Shown here in pieces: positions 31,208-39,324 of a stretch of 51,747 nucleotides of DNA. The DNA comes from Methylobacterium sp. GXS13 (GTDB taxonomy: Bacteria; Pseudomonadota; Alphaproteobacteria; Rhizobiales; Beijerinckiaceae). Under the pieces are notes generated by a model that ran no database searches, had not been told where the DNA came from, and worked only from the letters and a program-made list of their open reading frames with translations. Within the stretch, counting starts at the first letter, position 1; the number at the start of each line of letters is the position of its first letter. Location of the stretch: NCBI RefSeq assembly GCF_001455965.1, contig NZ_LKKO01000043.1, forward strand, positions 1 through 51,747, written 5' to 3'. A program made the translations under genes and the position numbers.

Positions 31208-32431
31208 ATGTCGCTGCCGATTCCCGCCCCCCGGACCGTCCTGTTCCGCCTGCACTGGGCGCTCGGCCTCACCGCCGGCTTCGTGCTCGCGCTGATGGGC
31301 GTGACCGGGTCGCTGATGAGCTACGAGGAGGCAATCACCGCCTTCGTCAACCGCGACCGGACACGGGTCGAGGCGAGGGATCGGGTTCCGCTCGCGCCAT
31401 CGGCCCTCGCCGCCCGGATCGACGCGCAGGCCGGCGGCCGAACAGTGAACGTCCTCACCCTGTCGGACGACCCGGAGGCGAGCGTGTTCGTGCGCTTCGC
31501 CCGGGATCCCGAGACCCGTGCGCGGCCGCCCTCTCTCTATGCCGACCCCTATGACGGCGCGGTGCTCGGGCCCGTGCGACTGGAGGCAGCGTTCTCGACG
31601 GTGCGGGACCTGCACCGCTGGCTGCTGATCCCCGGCGGGTCCAAGGGCTGGGGCCGGACCATCACGGGCGCCTGCACGCTGGCGCTGATCGTGTTCCTCG
31701 CCACCGGCCTCTACCTGCGCTGGCCCAAGATCCATCGCTGGCGGATCTGGCTGAAGCCGACCCTGTCGCGGCCTGGGCGGCCGCGCTGGTGGTCCCTGCA
31801 TGCCGTGGCCGGGACCTGGCTCTTGCCGATCTACCTGGTCATCGCGCTCACCGGACTGACCTGGTCCTACCCGTCGTTCAAGGACGGGGTCAGCTGGCTG
31901 CTCGCCGGGACGCCGGAGCGGGGCAAGCCCACCCGCATGGCCGGAAGCCGGGAGGCGCCCCCGGTGCCGGAGGCCAGCGCCGGGCCCGCCCTCGACCGCG
32001 CCTGGGCGGCATTCCGGGCCGGCGAGGGGCACGCGGCCGGCCTCGCCATCCTCACCCTGCCGGGGGCCGACACGCAGGCCATCCGCATCCGCTGGCTGCC
32101 CCGGGGCGTCGACGCCCTGAGCGCCCGCAACGAGGCCCGCTACGACGCCGCCACGGGCACGCCGCTCTCCACCGCGCACGCCGCCGACACGCCGCTGGGG
32201 CGGCGCATCGTCGAGAACATCCTGGAGGTGCATCGCGGCCGGTTCTTCGGCAGCCTGTTCGCGCTGCTGTTCTGCCTCGCGGCGCTATCCCTGCCGGGCT
32301 TCGCCGCCACCGGCTTGGTCCTCTACATCCTGCGCCGCCGCGCGAGCCGCCGACGTGCGCAGCCGAGAGCCGCGACGCCGACCCGTGAAACGAGGCCTCG
32401 CGAACAGCCCGTCGTGGGCGCCGATCGATAG
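31208..32431 (+). CDS. PepSY-associated TM helix protein (siderophore-iron reductase type)
   Basis: A 407-residue inner-membrane protein of the PepSY_TM family. Four main hydrophobic segments are visible: LHWALGLTAGFVLALMGVTGSL near the N terminus, TLALIVFLATGLYLRWP, WLLPIYLVIALTGLTWSY and FALLFCLAALSLPGFAATGLVLYIL near the end. Conserved histidines (LHW, LHRW, LHAVAGTW, EVHRG) could ligate heme. Members often sit beside TonB siderophore receptors and are thought to reduce ferric siderophores; here a receptor gene is convergent. A GTG directly before the ATG (31205) is an alternative start. The C-terminal 30 residues are Arg-rich and cytoplasmic. Confidence 0.88.
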   Translation: MSLPIPAPRTVLFRLHWALGLTAGFVLALMGVTGSLMSYEEAITAFVNRDRTRVEARDRVPLAPSALAARIDAQAGGRTVNVLTLSDDPEASVFVRFARDPETRARPPSLYADPYDGAVLGPVRLEAAFSTVRDLHRWLLIPGGSKGWGRTITGACTLALIVFLATGLYLRWPKIHRWRIWLKPTLSRPGRPRWWSLHAVAGTWLLPIYLVIALTGLTWSYPSFKDGVSWLLAGTPERGKPTRMAGSREAPPVPEASAGPALDRAWAAFRAGEGHAAGLAILTLPGADTQAIRIRWLPRGVDALSARNEARYDAATGTPLSTAHAADTPLGRRIVENILEVHRGRFFGSLFALLFCLAALSLPGFAATGLVLYILRRRASRRRAQPRAATPTRETRPREQPVVGADR

Positions 32432-32447
32432 CACGCCGGCGAAGATC

Positions 32448-32579
32448 GGGTTTCCAAAGGGCCCAGCCCTTTGGCGGCATTCAGGGGCGGAGCCCCTGAG
32501 GCCGCCAGACTTCGTGCACCCCAGGGCTCTGCCCTGGACCCGCGAAAGGTCCCGAACCTTTCGAAACCCAAACTTTGGC
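32448..32579. repeat. Modular palindromic repeat, inverted copy with extra stem
   Basis: This is the reverse orientation of the 1698-1814 copy. The outer arms gggtttc (32448-32454) and gaaaccc (32573-32579) enclose, in order, the CCAAAGGGC-type hairpin, a CAGGGGC/GCCCCTG hairpin flanked by a further GCGGC/GCCGC stem, a CCAGGGC/GCCCTGG hairpin and the GAAAGGT/ACCTTTC hairpin. It sits between convergent genes, nine bases from the receptor stop, and probably ends both transcripts. Confidence 0.88.
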
Positions 32580-32588
32580 CGACCCGGC

Positions 32589-34772
32589 TCACATCCGCGC
32601 GGTGATCGTGGCCAGCACCGACAGGGGCGCACCGGGCGCATTGTTCCACTGGTTGAACGGCTGCTCGATGTAGCGCCGGTCGGTCAGGTTGCGGGCGTTG
32701 ATCGAGAACCGGGCATGCTCGTTGAAATCGTAGAACACGGCGGCGTCGAGCCGCGCATAGCCGCCGACCGAGTAGCTGTTGTTCAGATCGCCGGTGCGCC
32801 GGCCGACATAGGTGATCCCGGCCCCGATGTTCCAGCCGAGCAGGAAGCCCTCTTGGAACTGGTAGGTTGACCAGATGCTGCCGCTGAAAGCGGGCGCGCC
32901 CACGAGGCGATTGCCGACCGGGAAGACCTGATCCTTGGTAATGCGCGCGTCGAGGAAGCTGATCCCGCCGATGACCTTCCAGCCCGGCAGGATCTGGCCG
33001 GCGAGATCGGCCTCGACCCCCTCGGAGCGTTGCTGGCCGGTGATCACCGAATAGAGGCTGTTGGTCGGATCATTGGCCGCAACGTTGTTGCGGGTAATAC
33101 GGAAGGCAGCCGCCGACAAGGTCAGGTCAGGGGTGAGGTCGAGCCGGCTCCCGATCTCGTACTGGTCGCCGGTCTCCGGCGCCGGGTTGGTGACGTTGAG
33201 GACGTTGGCGATCTGCGGCTTGAACGAGGTCGAATAGCTCACATAGAACGTCAGCGGGTCGAATGGCCGGTAGATCAGCCCGACCCGCGGTGAGGTGCCC
33301 GAGAGCTGCTGATCCGGCGGGATCGTGCGCGAAGCCGGCAGGCGGTTGAAGTAGTACTGCGTTCCGGTGTCGTAGCGGACGCCCAGCAACACCTGGAACC
33401 CGAGGCCGAGATCGATCTGATCCTGGACGTAGAGGCCGTTCAGCTCGTTCTTCTGCTTGAGTTCGGATTGGAACTGGAGCCCGACGAGGCCGGCGCCGAA
33501 GACCGGATTCTGGAAGCTCACCGACGGGTAGTTCCGGCTCTCGGTCTGGTAGGCGTGCCGGTATCCGTTGGTGTATTCGATCCCGGCCAGCACTGTATGC
33601 TTGAAACCCAGCAGATCGAACTTGGCCACCATCTCGGTCTGGCTGTCGACGGCTGCGTAGGTCGAGTTGACCGTGGCCTCGCGCCGGCTCACCAAGGTAT
33701 TACGGTTGGTCAGGCCGGTGGCGCGGGTCGCCAGCAGGGCGAACGCACCCCATTGCACGTTGAGCACCTCGCGCAACGTGATGTTCTCGTTGAGGTCGTG
33801 CTCGACCTTCAGAAGCCCGAAATTCGCGTTGCTGTTGTACCGGGAGAACGGCTCTCCGTAGAACCGCGCGATGTTGTCCAGCGGCACGCGGCCGTTCCGG
33901 GCGATCAGGCCCTCGTCATACTGCGTGTCCACCCGGGTGAACTCGCCGAGGAACGAGACCCGGGTGTCCGGGCTCGGGTTCCAAGTGAAGGCGGGGGCCA
34001 CGAAGGTGCGTGAATTGTCCCGGCCTCCGAAATTGCGGAAGGTCGGGTCGGACTGGCCGGCGAAGCTGACCCGTCCGGCCAAGCCGTCCACGCCCGCGAT
34101 GGCGCTCGAGACCGAGCCCTGAACGCGGCGGAAGCCGAAGCTGCCGCCCTGCAGGCTGATGTCGCCGGACGGTTCGAGCGTCGGCTGGCGGGTGACGATG
34201 TTGATCAGGCCACCGGGGTCGCCGCGGCCGTACAGGACCGAGGCCGGGCCCTTCAGCACCTCGATCCGCTCCACGTCGGCCAGATCGCGGGTGACCGACG
34301 AGAAGGTGTTGGTCGGGCTCAGCAGCACGCCGTCGATGGCGTAGATCTGGGTCTTGAAGCCGCGGATGATGAAGCTGTCGCTGCGGCCCTGGATCGTGCC
34401 CCCGGGCTGGACGCTGCTGACGTTCTGCAGGGCGTCGCCCAGGCGGATGTCCTGCTGGTCGACCAGTACCTCGCGCGGCACCACCTGCACCGATTGCGGC
34501 GTGTCGCGCAGGGGCGTGTCGGTCCGGGTCGCGGTCGCCGAGCGCGTGGCGCGGTAGCCGACGACCGGGCCACCGGCCCGCTCCACTGCGGGGCCGGTGC
34601 CGGTGACGCTCAGTTCTGAAAGGGTGACTTCATCCTGTGCGGGATTGGGTTGTGCTTGAACGACAGTCGTCGATGCCAGAATCAGAGTGATCGCCAGTCC
34701 AAGGCGCGTATTGGTGCTGCGTGTGCGACAAACGTTTGCGATAACAGCGCGGTCTGATCGGCCCTGTGGCAT
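32589..34772 (-). CDS. TonB-dependent siderophore receptor
   Basis: A 727-residue outer-membrane receptor. A signal peptide (LGLAITLILASTTVVQAQ) precedes a typical siderophore plug: TDTPLRDTPQSVQVVPREVLVDQQDIRLGDALQNVSSV, then the TonB-linked-receptor signature DLADVERIEVLKGPASVLYGRGDPGGLINIVTRQP. The long barrel contains repeated aromatic strand ends and closes with LSVLATITARM, which lacks the usual terminal Phe. It should import a hydroxamate- or catechol-type ferric siderophore with TonB energy. An iron-control-element-like site lies about 150 bp upstream. The PepSY reductase gene is convergent. Confidence 0.94.
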   Translation of the reverse strand: MPQGRSDRAVIANVCRTRSTNTRLGLAITLILASTTVVQAQPNPAQDEVTLSELSVTGTGPAVERAGGPVVGYRATRSATATRTDTPLRDTPQSVQVVPREVLVDQQDIRLGDALQNVSSVQPGGTIQGRSDSFIIRGFKTQIYAIDGVLLSPTNTFSSVTRDLADVERIEVLKGPASVLYGRGDPGGLINIVTRQPTLEPSGDISLQGGSFGFRRVQGSVSSAIAGVDGLAGRVSFAGQSDPTFRNFGGRDNSRTFVAPAFTWNPSPDTRVSFLGEFTRVDTQYDEGLIARNGRVPLDNIARFYGEPFSRYNSNANFGLLKVEHDLNENITLREVLNVQWGAFALLATRATGLTNRNTLVSRREATVNSTYAAVDSQTEMVAKFDLLGFKHTVLAGIEYTNGYRHAYQTESRNYPSVSFQNPVFGAGLVGLQFQSELKQKNELNGLYVQDQIDLGLGFQVLLGVRYDTGTQYYFNRLPASRTIPPDQQLSGTSPRVGLIYRPFDPLTFYVSYSTSFKPQIANVLNVTNPAPETGDQYEIGSRLDLTPDLTLSAAAFRITRNNVAANDPTNSLYSVITGQQRSEGVEADLAGQILPGWKVIGGISFLDARITKDQVFPVGNRLVGAPAFSGSIWSTYQFQEGFLLGWNIGAGITYVGRRTGDLNNSYSVGGYARLDAAVFYDFNEHARFSINARNLTDRRYIEQPFNQWNNAPGAPLSVLATITARM

Positions 34773-35239
34773 AGCTTTTAGTCGTTCTCAAGAAGATCGT
34801 CGCCACGAGGCGCCTCGATCCTTGAGTACGATTGCCCGAGCGGTTCAATGCTCGATTGTAACGGATGGGCTCAGAGCCGCGGTAACTCGGTGGCCGTGTC
34901 CAACGCGTCACAAATTACCATTGGAATAATTTTAAATTTGGGTGGTAGTGCAAACTTAGGCGTGCGCTGAGACGACGAATGCACGTTCTAACGTTGATTC
35001 GGAGCAGCGCCGTGATTGGGATCGCCCATCGCATCCACGGCCTTGTGCGAATCAGAGGCGGGCTCGCAGCGCCCAGGAGGCGGGCTTTCCCGGACGGTCT
35101 CGCTGAATGCGGCCGGCCGGCCCGCGTGAGGGGGGATCGCGAGCCGGCCAGCCTACCGCGCGCCGTGATTCGACGCGCGATCTCGGTGATTTCGGGGGAC
35201 GAACGCGGAGGCGTCGCCATCGGGATTCTGCGGCGCGGG
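34773..35239. other. Intergenic region upstream of the siderophore receptor
   Basis: No credible gene. The stretch 34890-34970 is AT-richer than the surroundings and contains the candidate Irr/ICE site. The right half (35000-35239) is GC-rich with shadow frames only. Confidence 0.5.
34920..34936. promoter_or_regulatory. Candidate iron control element (Irr box)
   Basis: The 17-mer ATTGGAATAATTTTAAA agrees at 15 of 17 positions with the rhizobial iron control element TTTRGAAYNRTTCYAAA, as I remember that consensus. It lies about 150 bases upstream of the siderophore receptor start in an AT-rich patch. Irr usually acts there in iron-poor cells. The match is by eye and the transcription start is unknown. 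Confidence 0.5.
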
Positions 35240-35809
35240 TCAGCGCGGTGGGGCGGCTTTCTCGTCGGAGCCCTTGGCCTTCGTGCCGGCGGCAGCCCAT
35301 TCGGGATCGGATCGGGGGCCGCCCGGCGCGTCGGTCGCGGCCTGCAACTGGCCCGGCTCAACGCCCGTCACCCGCGTCCAGGTCTGCGTGCCGCACAGCA
35401 CTGTGAGCAGGCAGCCGCGCACCGAGAGCTCGCTCGGCTTCTCGCTCCAGATCGACACGTCGTAGGACTTGCCGTTGTCGCCGTTGTAGATCCTGCCGGC
35501 GTAGCGGCCGTCCGAATCCGGCTTCAGCCCGAGGATCATCTGGTGGCCGAGCAGCGGGCGGGCCTGCCGGCGCGGATCCGGGTTGGCTTTGTCCAGCGGG
35601 CCCTGCGCCTTGTCGTCCTTCGGATTGCGCCAGACGACGTAGCCACATAGATGCCCGCGATCCGATCCGCAGAGCTCGGTCCGCACCCGGGCACGCCCGT
35701 CCTCGGTAAGCCAGGTGCCCGTGGGATCGGCCGCAGCTGCCGGACCGCACTCCAACGCGGCGACGCCGATGACGGCGACCGTGACGAGGCGGGCGAGGAT
35801 CTGAGGCAT
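35240..35809 (-). CDS. DUF2147 domain-containing secreted protein
   Basis: A 189-residue periplasmic protein. A signal peptide (ILARLVTVAVIGVAALECGPAAAA) precedes a lipocalin-like DUF2147 domain: DPTGTWLTEDGRARVRTELCG, then GYVVWRN and YAGRIYNGDNGKSYDVSIW, with RGCLLTVLCGTQTWTRV near its end. Cysteines in the domain may pair. The C-terminal 40 residues are low-complexity. Family function is unknown. The ATG at 35809 is chosen for the signal peptide and the AAGGAT ribosome binding site in front of it. It is downstream of the TetR gene on the same strand, about 110 bp away. Confidence 0.9.
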   Translation of the reverse strand: MPQILARLVTVAVIGVAALECGPAAAADPTGTWLTEDGRARVRTELCGSDRGHLCGYVVWRNPKDDKAQGPLDKANPDPRRQARPLLGHQMILGLKPDSDGRYAGRIYNGDNGKSYDVSIWSEKPSELSVRGCLLTVLCGTQTWTRVTGVEPGQLQAATDAPGGPRSDPEWAAAGTKAKGSDEKAAPPR

Positions 35810-35920
35810 GCGGTATCCTTCTTCGTGCAGGCGCGCGTGGTGCAAGCGCGCGTGGTGTTTGGGGCGGGGCAGCGCGGGAACGCCGACGGATCGGTGCCCG
35901 CGTGCACGGGCCGACACGGA

Positions 35921-36553
35921 TCAGCCGTTCGGTGGCGGCCCAGCGGTGACGGCGCGCGGCAGGCGCCCGTCAAGGCCGGTCTCCAGCAGGGTGTGGAGCT
36001 CGGTGACTGCGGGACCCGGGTCGTAATCGGGCAGGATCGCGCGGCCGACCAGGATTCCCTTCATCAGCGGCGCCAGCAGCGCGTAGAGCCGGTCCGGATC
36101 GCAATCCGGACTGGTGGCCAGCGCCGAGAAGGTTGCGGTGAACCAGTCCCGGGTCTCCGCCTCGGTCCGCGCCGTCAATGCGGCGATGGCCGGATTGCGG
36201 GTCGCTTCGGACCAGACCTCCAGGCGCAGCACCGCGGCCGCACGGGTGATCGACACGAAGTACCGCGCGATGATGTCCAGCAAGGCCCCGCGCCGGTCGC
36301 CGCTGCGCTCCATCTCTTCGACAAGCCGGGCACCACGCTCGCGCTCGCGCTCTACCAGCCCGACGACCAGAGCCTCCTTGGATTCGAAATAACGGTAGAA
36401 GTTGCCCGGGCTCATCGCAGCCTCGCGGGCGAGGTCCTGCATGGTGGCGCGATGGAAGCCGTTGCGTACGAAGCAGGCTTCGGCGGCGTCGAGGATGTGC
36501 TCGCGCCGGGCGGCCGGGTTGCCGCGCGCCTCGACGCTTGCCGGTATGCTCAC
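35921..36553 (-). CDS. TetR/AcrR family transcriptional regulator
   Basis: A 210-residue TetR-type repressor. The helix-turn-helix is at residues about 16-62 (REHILDAAEACFVRNGFHRATMQDLAREAAMSPGNFYRYFESKEALV); the C terminus resembles the BetI-like ligand domain. It starts at a GTG whose bases overlap the stop of the upstream small membrane protein gene (GTGA), so the two form an operon. The palindromic pair at 36878-36915 in front of that operon is its likely own operator, giving autoregulation. Confidence 0.93.
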   Translation of the reverse strand: MSIPASVEARGNPAARREHILDAAEACFVRNGFHRATMQDLAREAAMSPGNFYRYFESKEALVVGLVERERERGARLVEEMERSGDRRGALLDIIARYFVSITRAAAVLRLEVWSEATRNPAIAALTARTEAETRDWFTATFSALATSPDCDPDRLYALLAPLMKGILVGRAILPDYDPGPAVTELHTLLETGLDGRLPRAVTAGPPPNG

Positions 36554-36849
36554 GGGGCGAGCTGCGTGACCGGAGCGACGCGGCTCTGGTCCTTCGCGGA
36601 AGCGGCAGCCGCACAGGCCTGGGCGGTCTGGCTCACATCTGCACAGAGACGCGCCTGCCAGCCTTTCGGGCCGGCACCGGTCCAGCTGATCAGCGCCATC
36701 CAGGCCAGGACAAGCACGGCGGCGAAGGTGAGATTCGCGGGGCTGCAGAAAGTCCGGAGCGCTGCGCGGAAGTGCGCCCCACCCGGCCCGGACGAGTCAA
36801 AGCTGTCCTGTTCGAGATCGGACCAGCGGCCTTCGAGCGACAGAGCCAT
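36550..36849 (-). CDS. Small single-pass membrane protein in TetR operon
   Basis: A 99-residue protein of no family that I recognise. An N-terminal soluble part of about 40 residues is followed by one membrane span (LTFAAVLVLAWMALISWTG) and a short Ala-rich tail with two cysteines (LCADVSQTAQACAAAA) that would be periplasmic. A strong ribosome binding site (AGGAG) precedes the ATG, and the stop overlaps the TetR start. Being the first gene behind the TetR-type operator, it is probably the main target of that repressor. Confidence 0.8.
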   Translation of the reverse strand: MALSLEGRWSDLEQDSFDSSGPGGAHFRAALRTFCSPANLTFAAVLVLAWMALISWTGAGPKGWQARLCADVSQTAQACAAAASAKDQSRVAPVTQLAP

Positions 36850-36877
36850 GGCTCACTCCTGCTTGCCCCACCTTCGT

Positions 36878-36915
36878 AATGAACGTTCATTCTCGCGTCA
36901 ATGAACGGTCGTTCT
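36878..36915. promoter_or_regulatory. Twin TetR-type operator
   Basis: A perfect 14-bp palindrome AATGAACGTTCATT (36878-36891) is followed after eight bases by a degenerate second copy, AATGAACGGTCGTTCT (36900-36915). They lie 29-66 bases before the membrane protein-TetR operon. TGAACG/CGTTCA-type half sites are common for AcrR/TetR repressors. Spacing of 22 bases, two helical turns, fits cooperative dimer binding. Confidence 0.8.
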
Positions 36916-36923
36916 CATACGTT

Positions 36924-37271
36924 GGGGAGAGGCGGGCGTTGAGGCGACATGGTTTCCAGACCCTTGCTTCGGCGCCGTCCCGGCACAGCGAGCGCAGGGA
37001 AGCAAGCCGGTGCGGCCCCACGGTTGACCGGCGCGCACAGGGCCGGGGCACCGCGCTGCGCTCGCGAGGACGGTGAAGGCCCGCTTGACCGCGGCCGCTG
37101 GCCGGGGCGCCGTCGGAAAGCTCTCTCCCGGTGGGGCTGCTGCGTGGACGCTAGCGGGCCCGTGTCGAAGGGCGACCCGCCACCCGCAGGCCGGTGCGAT
37201 CGCTCGGGCGATTCAAAGGGCCGTTCCTCCGGGGCCGAGGTCGCTGCCTCGGCCTCCGGGATCGCGTCGGC
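36924..37271. other. Intergenic region before the cysI stop
   Basis: No gene, strong hairpin or repeat was recognised. All open frames here have the composition of high-GC shadows. The part nearest 36916 may hold the promoter of the TetR operon. Confidence 0.45.
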
Positions 37272-39107
37272 TCAGGCGTGCCCGGCCGGCTTGAGGGCGC
37301 CGGTCCGGTCGTGGAAATCCGGGCCGTTCACCGTTCGGGCCACGTGCCCGGCCCGGATCAGGTAGTCGCCGAAATGCTCGCCCGGGTTCCGGCCCTTGGC
37401 GAAGTCGGCGAAGAGCGGATCCAGGGTGTCGCGGATGTCTGAGGCCGCCACGTCTTCCTTGTAGAGCTTGCTCAGGCGCGAGCCGTCGAAGGCGGCACCG
37501 AGATAGAGATGGTAGCGCTCGGGGCCGCGGCCGACGAGGCCGATCTCGGCGATGAACGGGCGGGCGCAGCCGTTCGGGCAGCCGGTGGAGCGGATCGTGA
37601 TCTCCTCCTCGGCGAGCCCGTGGGTGGCCAGGCTCTCCTCCAGCTCGGTCATCAGGTCCGGCAGGTAGCGCTCGCTCTCGGCGAGCGCCAAGCCGCAGGT
37701 CGGCAGCGCCACGCAGGCGATGGAGTTGCGCCGCAGCGCGCCCGCGCCCTTGGTGATGCCGTACTGGTCGACCAGGGCCTCGATCGCGGCGCGCTTCTCC
37801 GTCGGCACGTTGGCGATGATCACGTTCTGGTTGGCGGTGAGGCGGAAATCGCCCTCGTGCACCTGGGCGATCGTGCGCAGGCCGGTGAGGAATTGCGGAC
37901 CGTCCTCGTAATCCTTGATCCGGCCGGAGGGGACGTAGAGCGTCAGGTGGTGGCGGCCGTCGTCACCCTCGGTCCAGCCGAATCGGTCGCCGTTGTTGGT
38001 GAAGGTGAAGGGCTTCGGCTCGCCGAGCGTCTTGCCGATCCGGGTCTCCACCTCGGCCCGGAACGCCGCCAGGCCGTAGCGCTCGATCGTGTACTTGAGC
38101 CGGGCGTTCTTGCGGTTCTTGCGGTTGCCCCAGTCGCGCTGGACCGTCATCACGGCCTCGGCGACCTTGATGGCGTCCTCGGGGGCCACGAAGCCCATCA
38201 CGTCGGCGGTGCGCGGGAAGGTCTCGGGCTCGCCATGGGTCATGCCCATGCCGCCGCCCACGGTGACGTTCCAGCCGGTCACCTGGTTGTTCTTGTCCAG
38301 GATGGCGATGAAGCCGAGATCGTGGGCGAAGATGTCGACCTCGTTCGAGGGCGGCACCGCCACGACGATCTTGAACTTCCGCGGCAGGTAGGTGCGGCCG
38401 TAGACCGGCTCGACCTCCTCCTCCTCGCCGCCGACCACGCGCTCACCGTCGAGCCAGATCTCCCGCCAGGCGCTGGTCTTCGGCAGCAGGCTGTCCGAGA
38501 TGTCCTTGGCGAGCCGGTGGGCGGCCCCGTGGGCGCCGACCTGGGCGGGGTTGGTCGCCGCCATGACGTTGCGGTTCACGTCGCCGCAGGCCGCGATCGT
38601 GTCGAGCAGGGCCCCGTCGATGGCCGCCATCGTGCGCTTGAGGTTCGACTTGATCACGCCGTGATACTGGAAGGTCTGGCGCGTGGTCGCCCGCAGGGCG
38701 CTGCCCGCATAGGTGACAGCGATGTCGTCCAGCGCCAGCCATTGCTGCGGGCTGATCACGCCGCCGGCGATGCGCAGGCGGATCATGAAGCTGTAGGCCT
38801 TGTCGAGCTTCTTCTTGGTCCGCTCCGGGCGCAGGTCGCGGTCGTCCTGCATGTACATCCCGTGGAACTTCACGAGCTGCCCGTCATCCTCGGAGATCGC
38901 CCCGGTGGCGTGCTTCAGCAGGCCGTCGGCCAGGCCGCCGCGGAGATAGCCGCTGGCGATCTTGATGTGCTCGTTCGCGGCGAGCTGGGCGGCGCGGGCC
39001 GCCTCGGCATCGGTGATCGGCCGATCCTTGGGCGGGGTCTCGTAGACGCGCGGCGCCGGGGTTGGAGCCAGGGCCTGGGCGTCGTCGCGGGGGCTATGGT
39101 CGTCCAT
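37272..39107 (-). CDS. cysI: Assimilatory sulfite reductase hemoprotein (beta subunit)
   Basis: Reduces sulfite to sulfide with six electrons, in the cytoplasm. A 611-residue protein with the two sulfite/nitrite reductase repeats. The siroheme-[4Fe-4S] ligands are C465 and C471 (CVALPTCGLALAESER) plus C510 and C514 (TGCPNGCARP). Basic substrate residues are seen in RATTRQTFQYHGV. It is somewhat longer than the enteric protein because of an N-terminal Pro-rich leader. It follows cysJ with a 217-bp gap holding a modular repeat, so co-transcription would have to read through it. Confidence 0.95.
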   Translation of the reverse strand: MDDHSPRDDAQALAPTPAPRVYETPPKDRPITDAEAARAAQLAANEHIKIASGYLRGGLADGLLKHATGAISEDDGQLVKFHGMYMQDDRDLRPERTKKKLDKAYSFMIRLRIAGGVISPQQWLALDDIAVTYAGSALRATTRQTFQYHGVIKSNLKRTMAAIDGALLDTIAACGDVNRNVMAATNPAQVGAHGAAHRLAKDISDSLLPKTSAWREIWLDGERVVGGEEEEVEPVYGRTYLPRKFKIVVAVPPSNEVDIFAHDLGFIAILDKNNQVTGWNVTVGGGMGMTHGEPETFPRTADVMGFVAPEDAIKVAEAVMTVQRDWGNRKNRKNARLKYTIERYGLAAFRAEVETRIGKTLGEPKPFTFTNNGDRFGWTEGDDGRHHLTLYVPSGRIKDYEDGPQFLTGLRTIAQVHEGDFRLTANQNVIIANVPTEKRAAIEALVDQYGITKGAGALRRNSIACVALPTCGLALAESERYLPDLMTELEESLATHGLAEEEITIRSTGCPNGCARPFIAEIGLVGRGPERYHLYLGAAFDGSRLSKLYKEDVAASDIRDTLDPLFADFAKGRNPGEHFGDYLIRAGHVARTVNGPDFHDRTGALKPAGHA

Positions 39108-39178
39108 GGGATCACTTCCAAAGTCTTGACTGCGTCCCCGCCCCCTGAACGGGCGGGATCGTCACAAATCCCAGATTC

Positions 39179-39287
39179 AAAAGGTCCGGGACCTTTTGCG
39201 GGTGCAGGGCGGAGCCCTGCTGTCGGGCTCCGACCGGTGCATCAGGGCTCCGCCCCGACAACCCGCCAAAGGGCGACCCGCCCTTTG
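39179..39287. repeat. Modular palindromic repeat inside the cysJ-cysI gap
   Basis: All four hairpins are present: AAAAGGTC/GACCTTTT (39179-39197), GCAGGGC/GCCCTGC, CAGGGCTCCGCCCCG (weaker) and CAAAGGGC/GCCCTTTG (39267-39287). An extra CGGGCTCCGACCGG segment lies in the middle. Unlike other copies it sits between two genes of the same strand and pathway, where it could set the cysJ to cysI ratio by partial termination or RNA processing. Confidence 0.85.
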
Positions 39288-39324
39288 CAAACCCGGATCT
39301 ACCGGTGCTCCGTCGCCATAGGGT

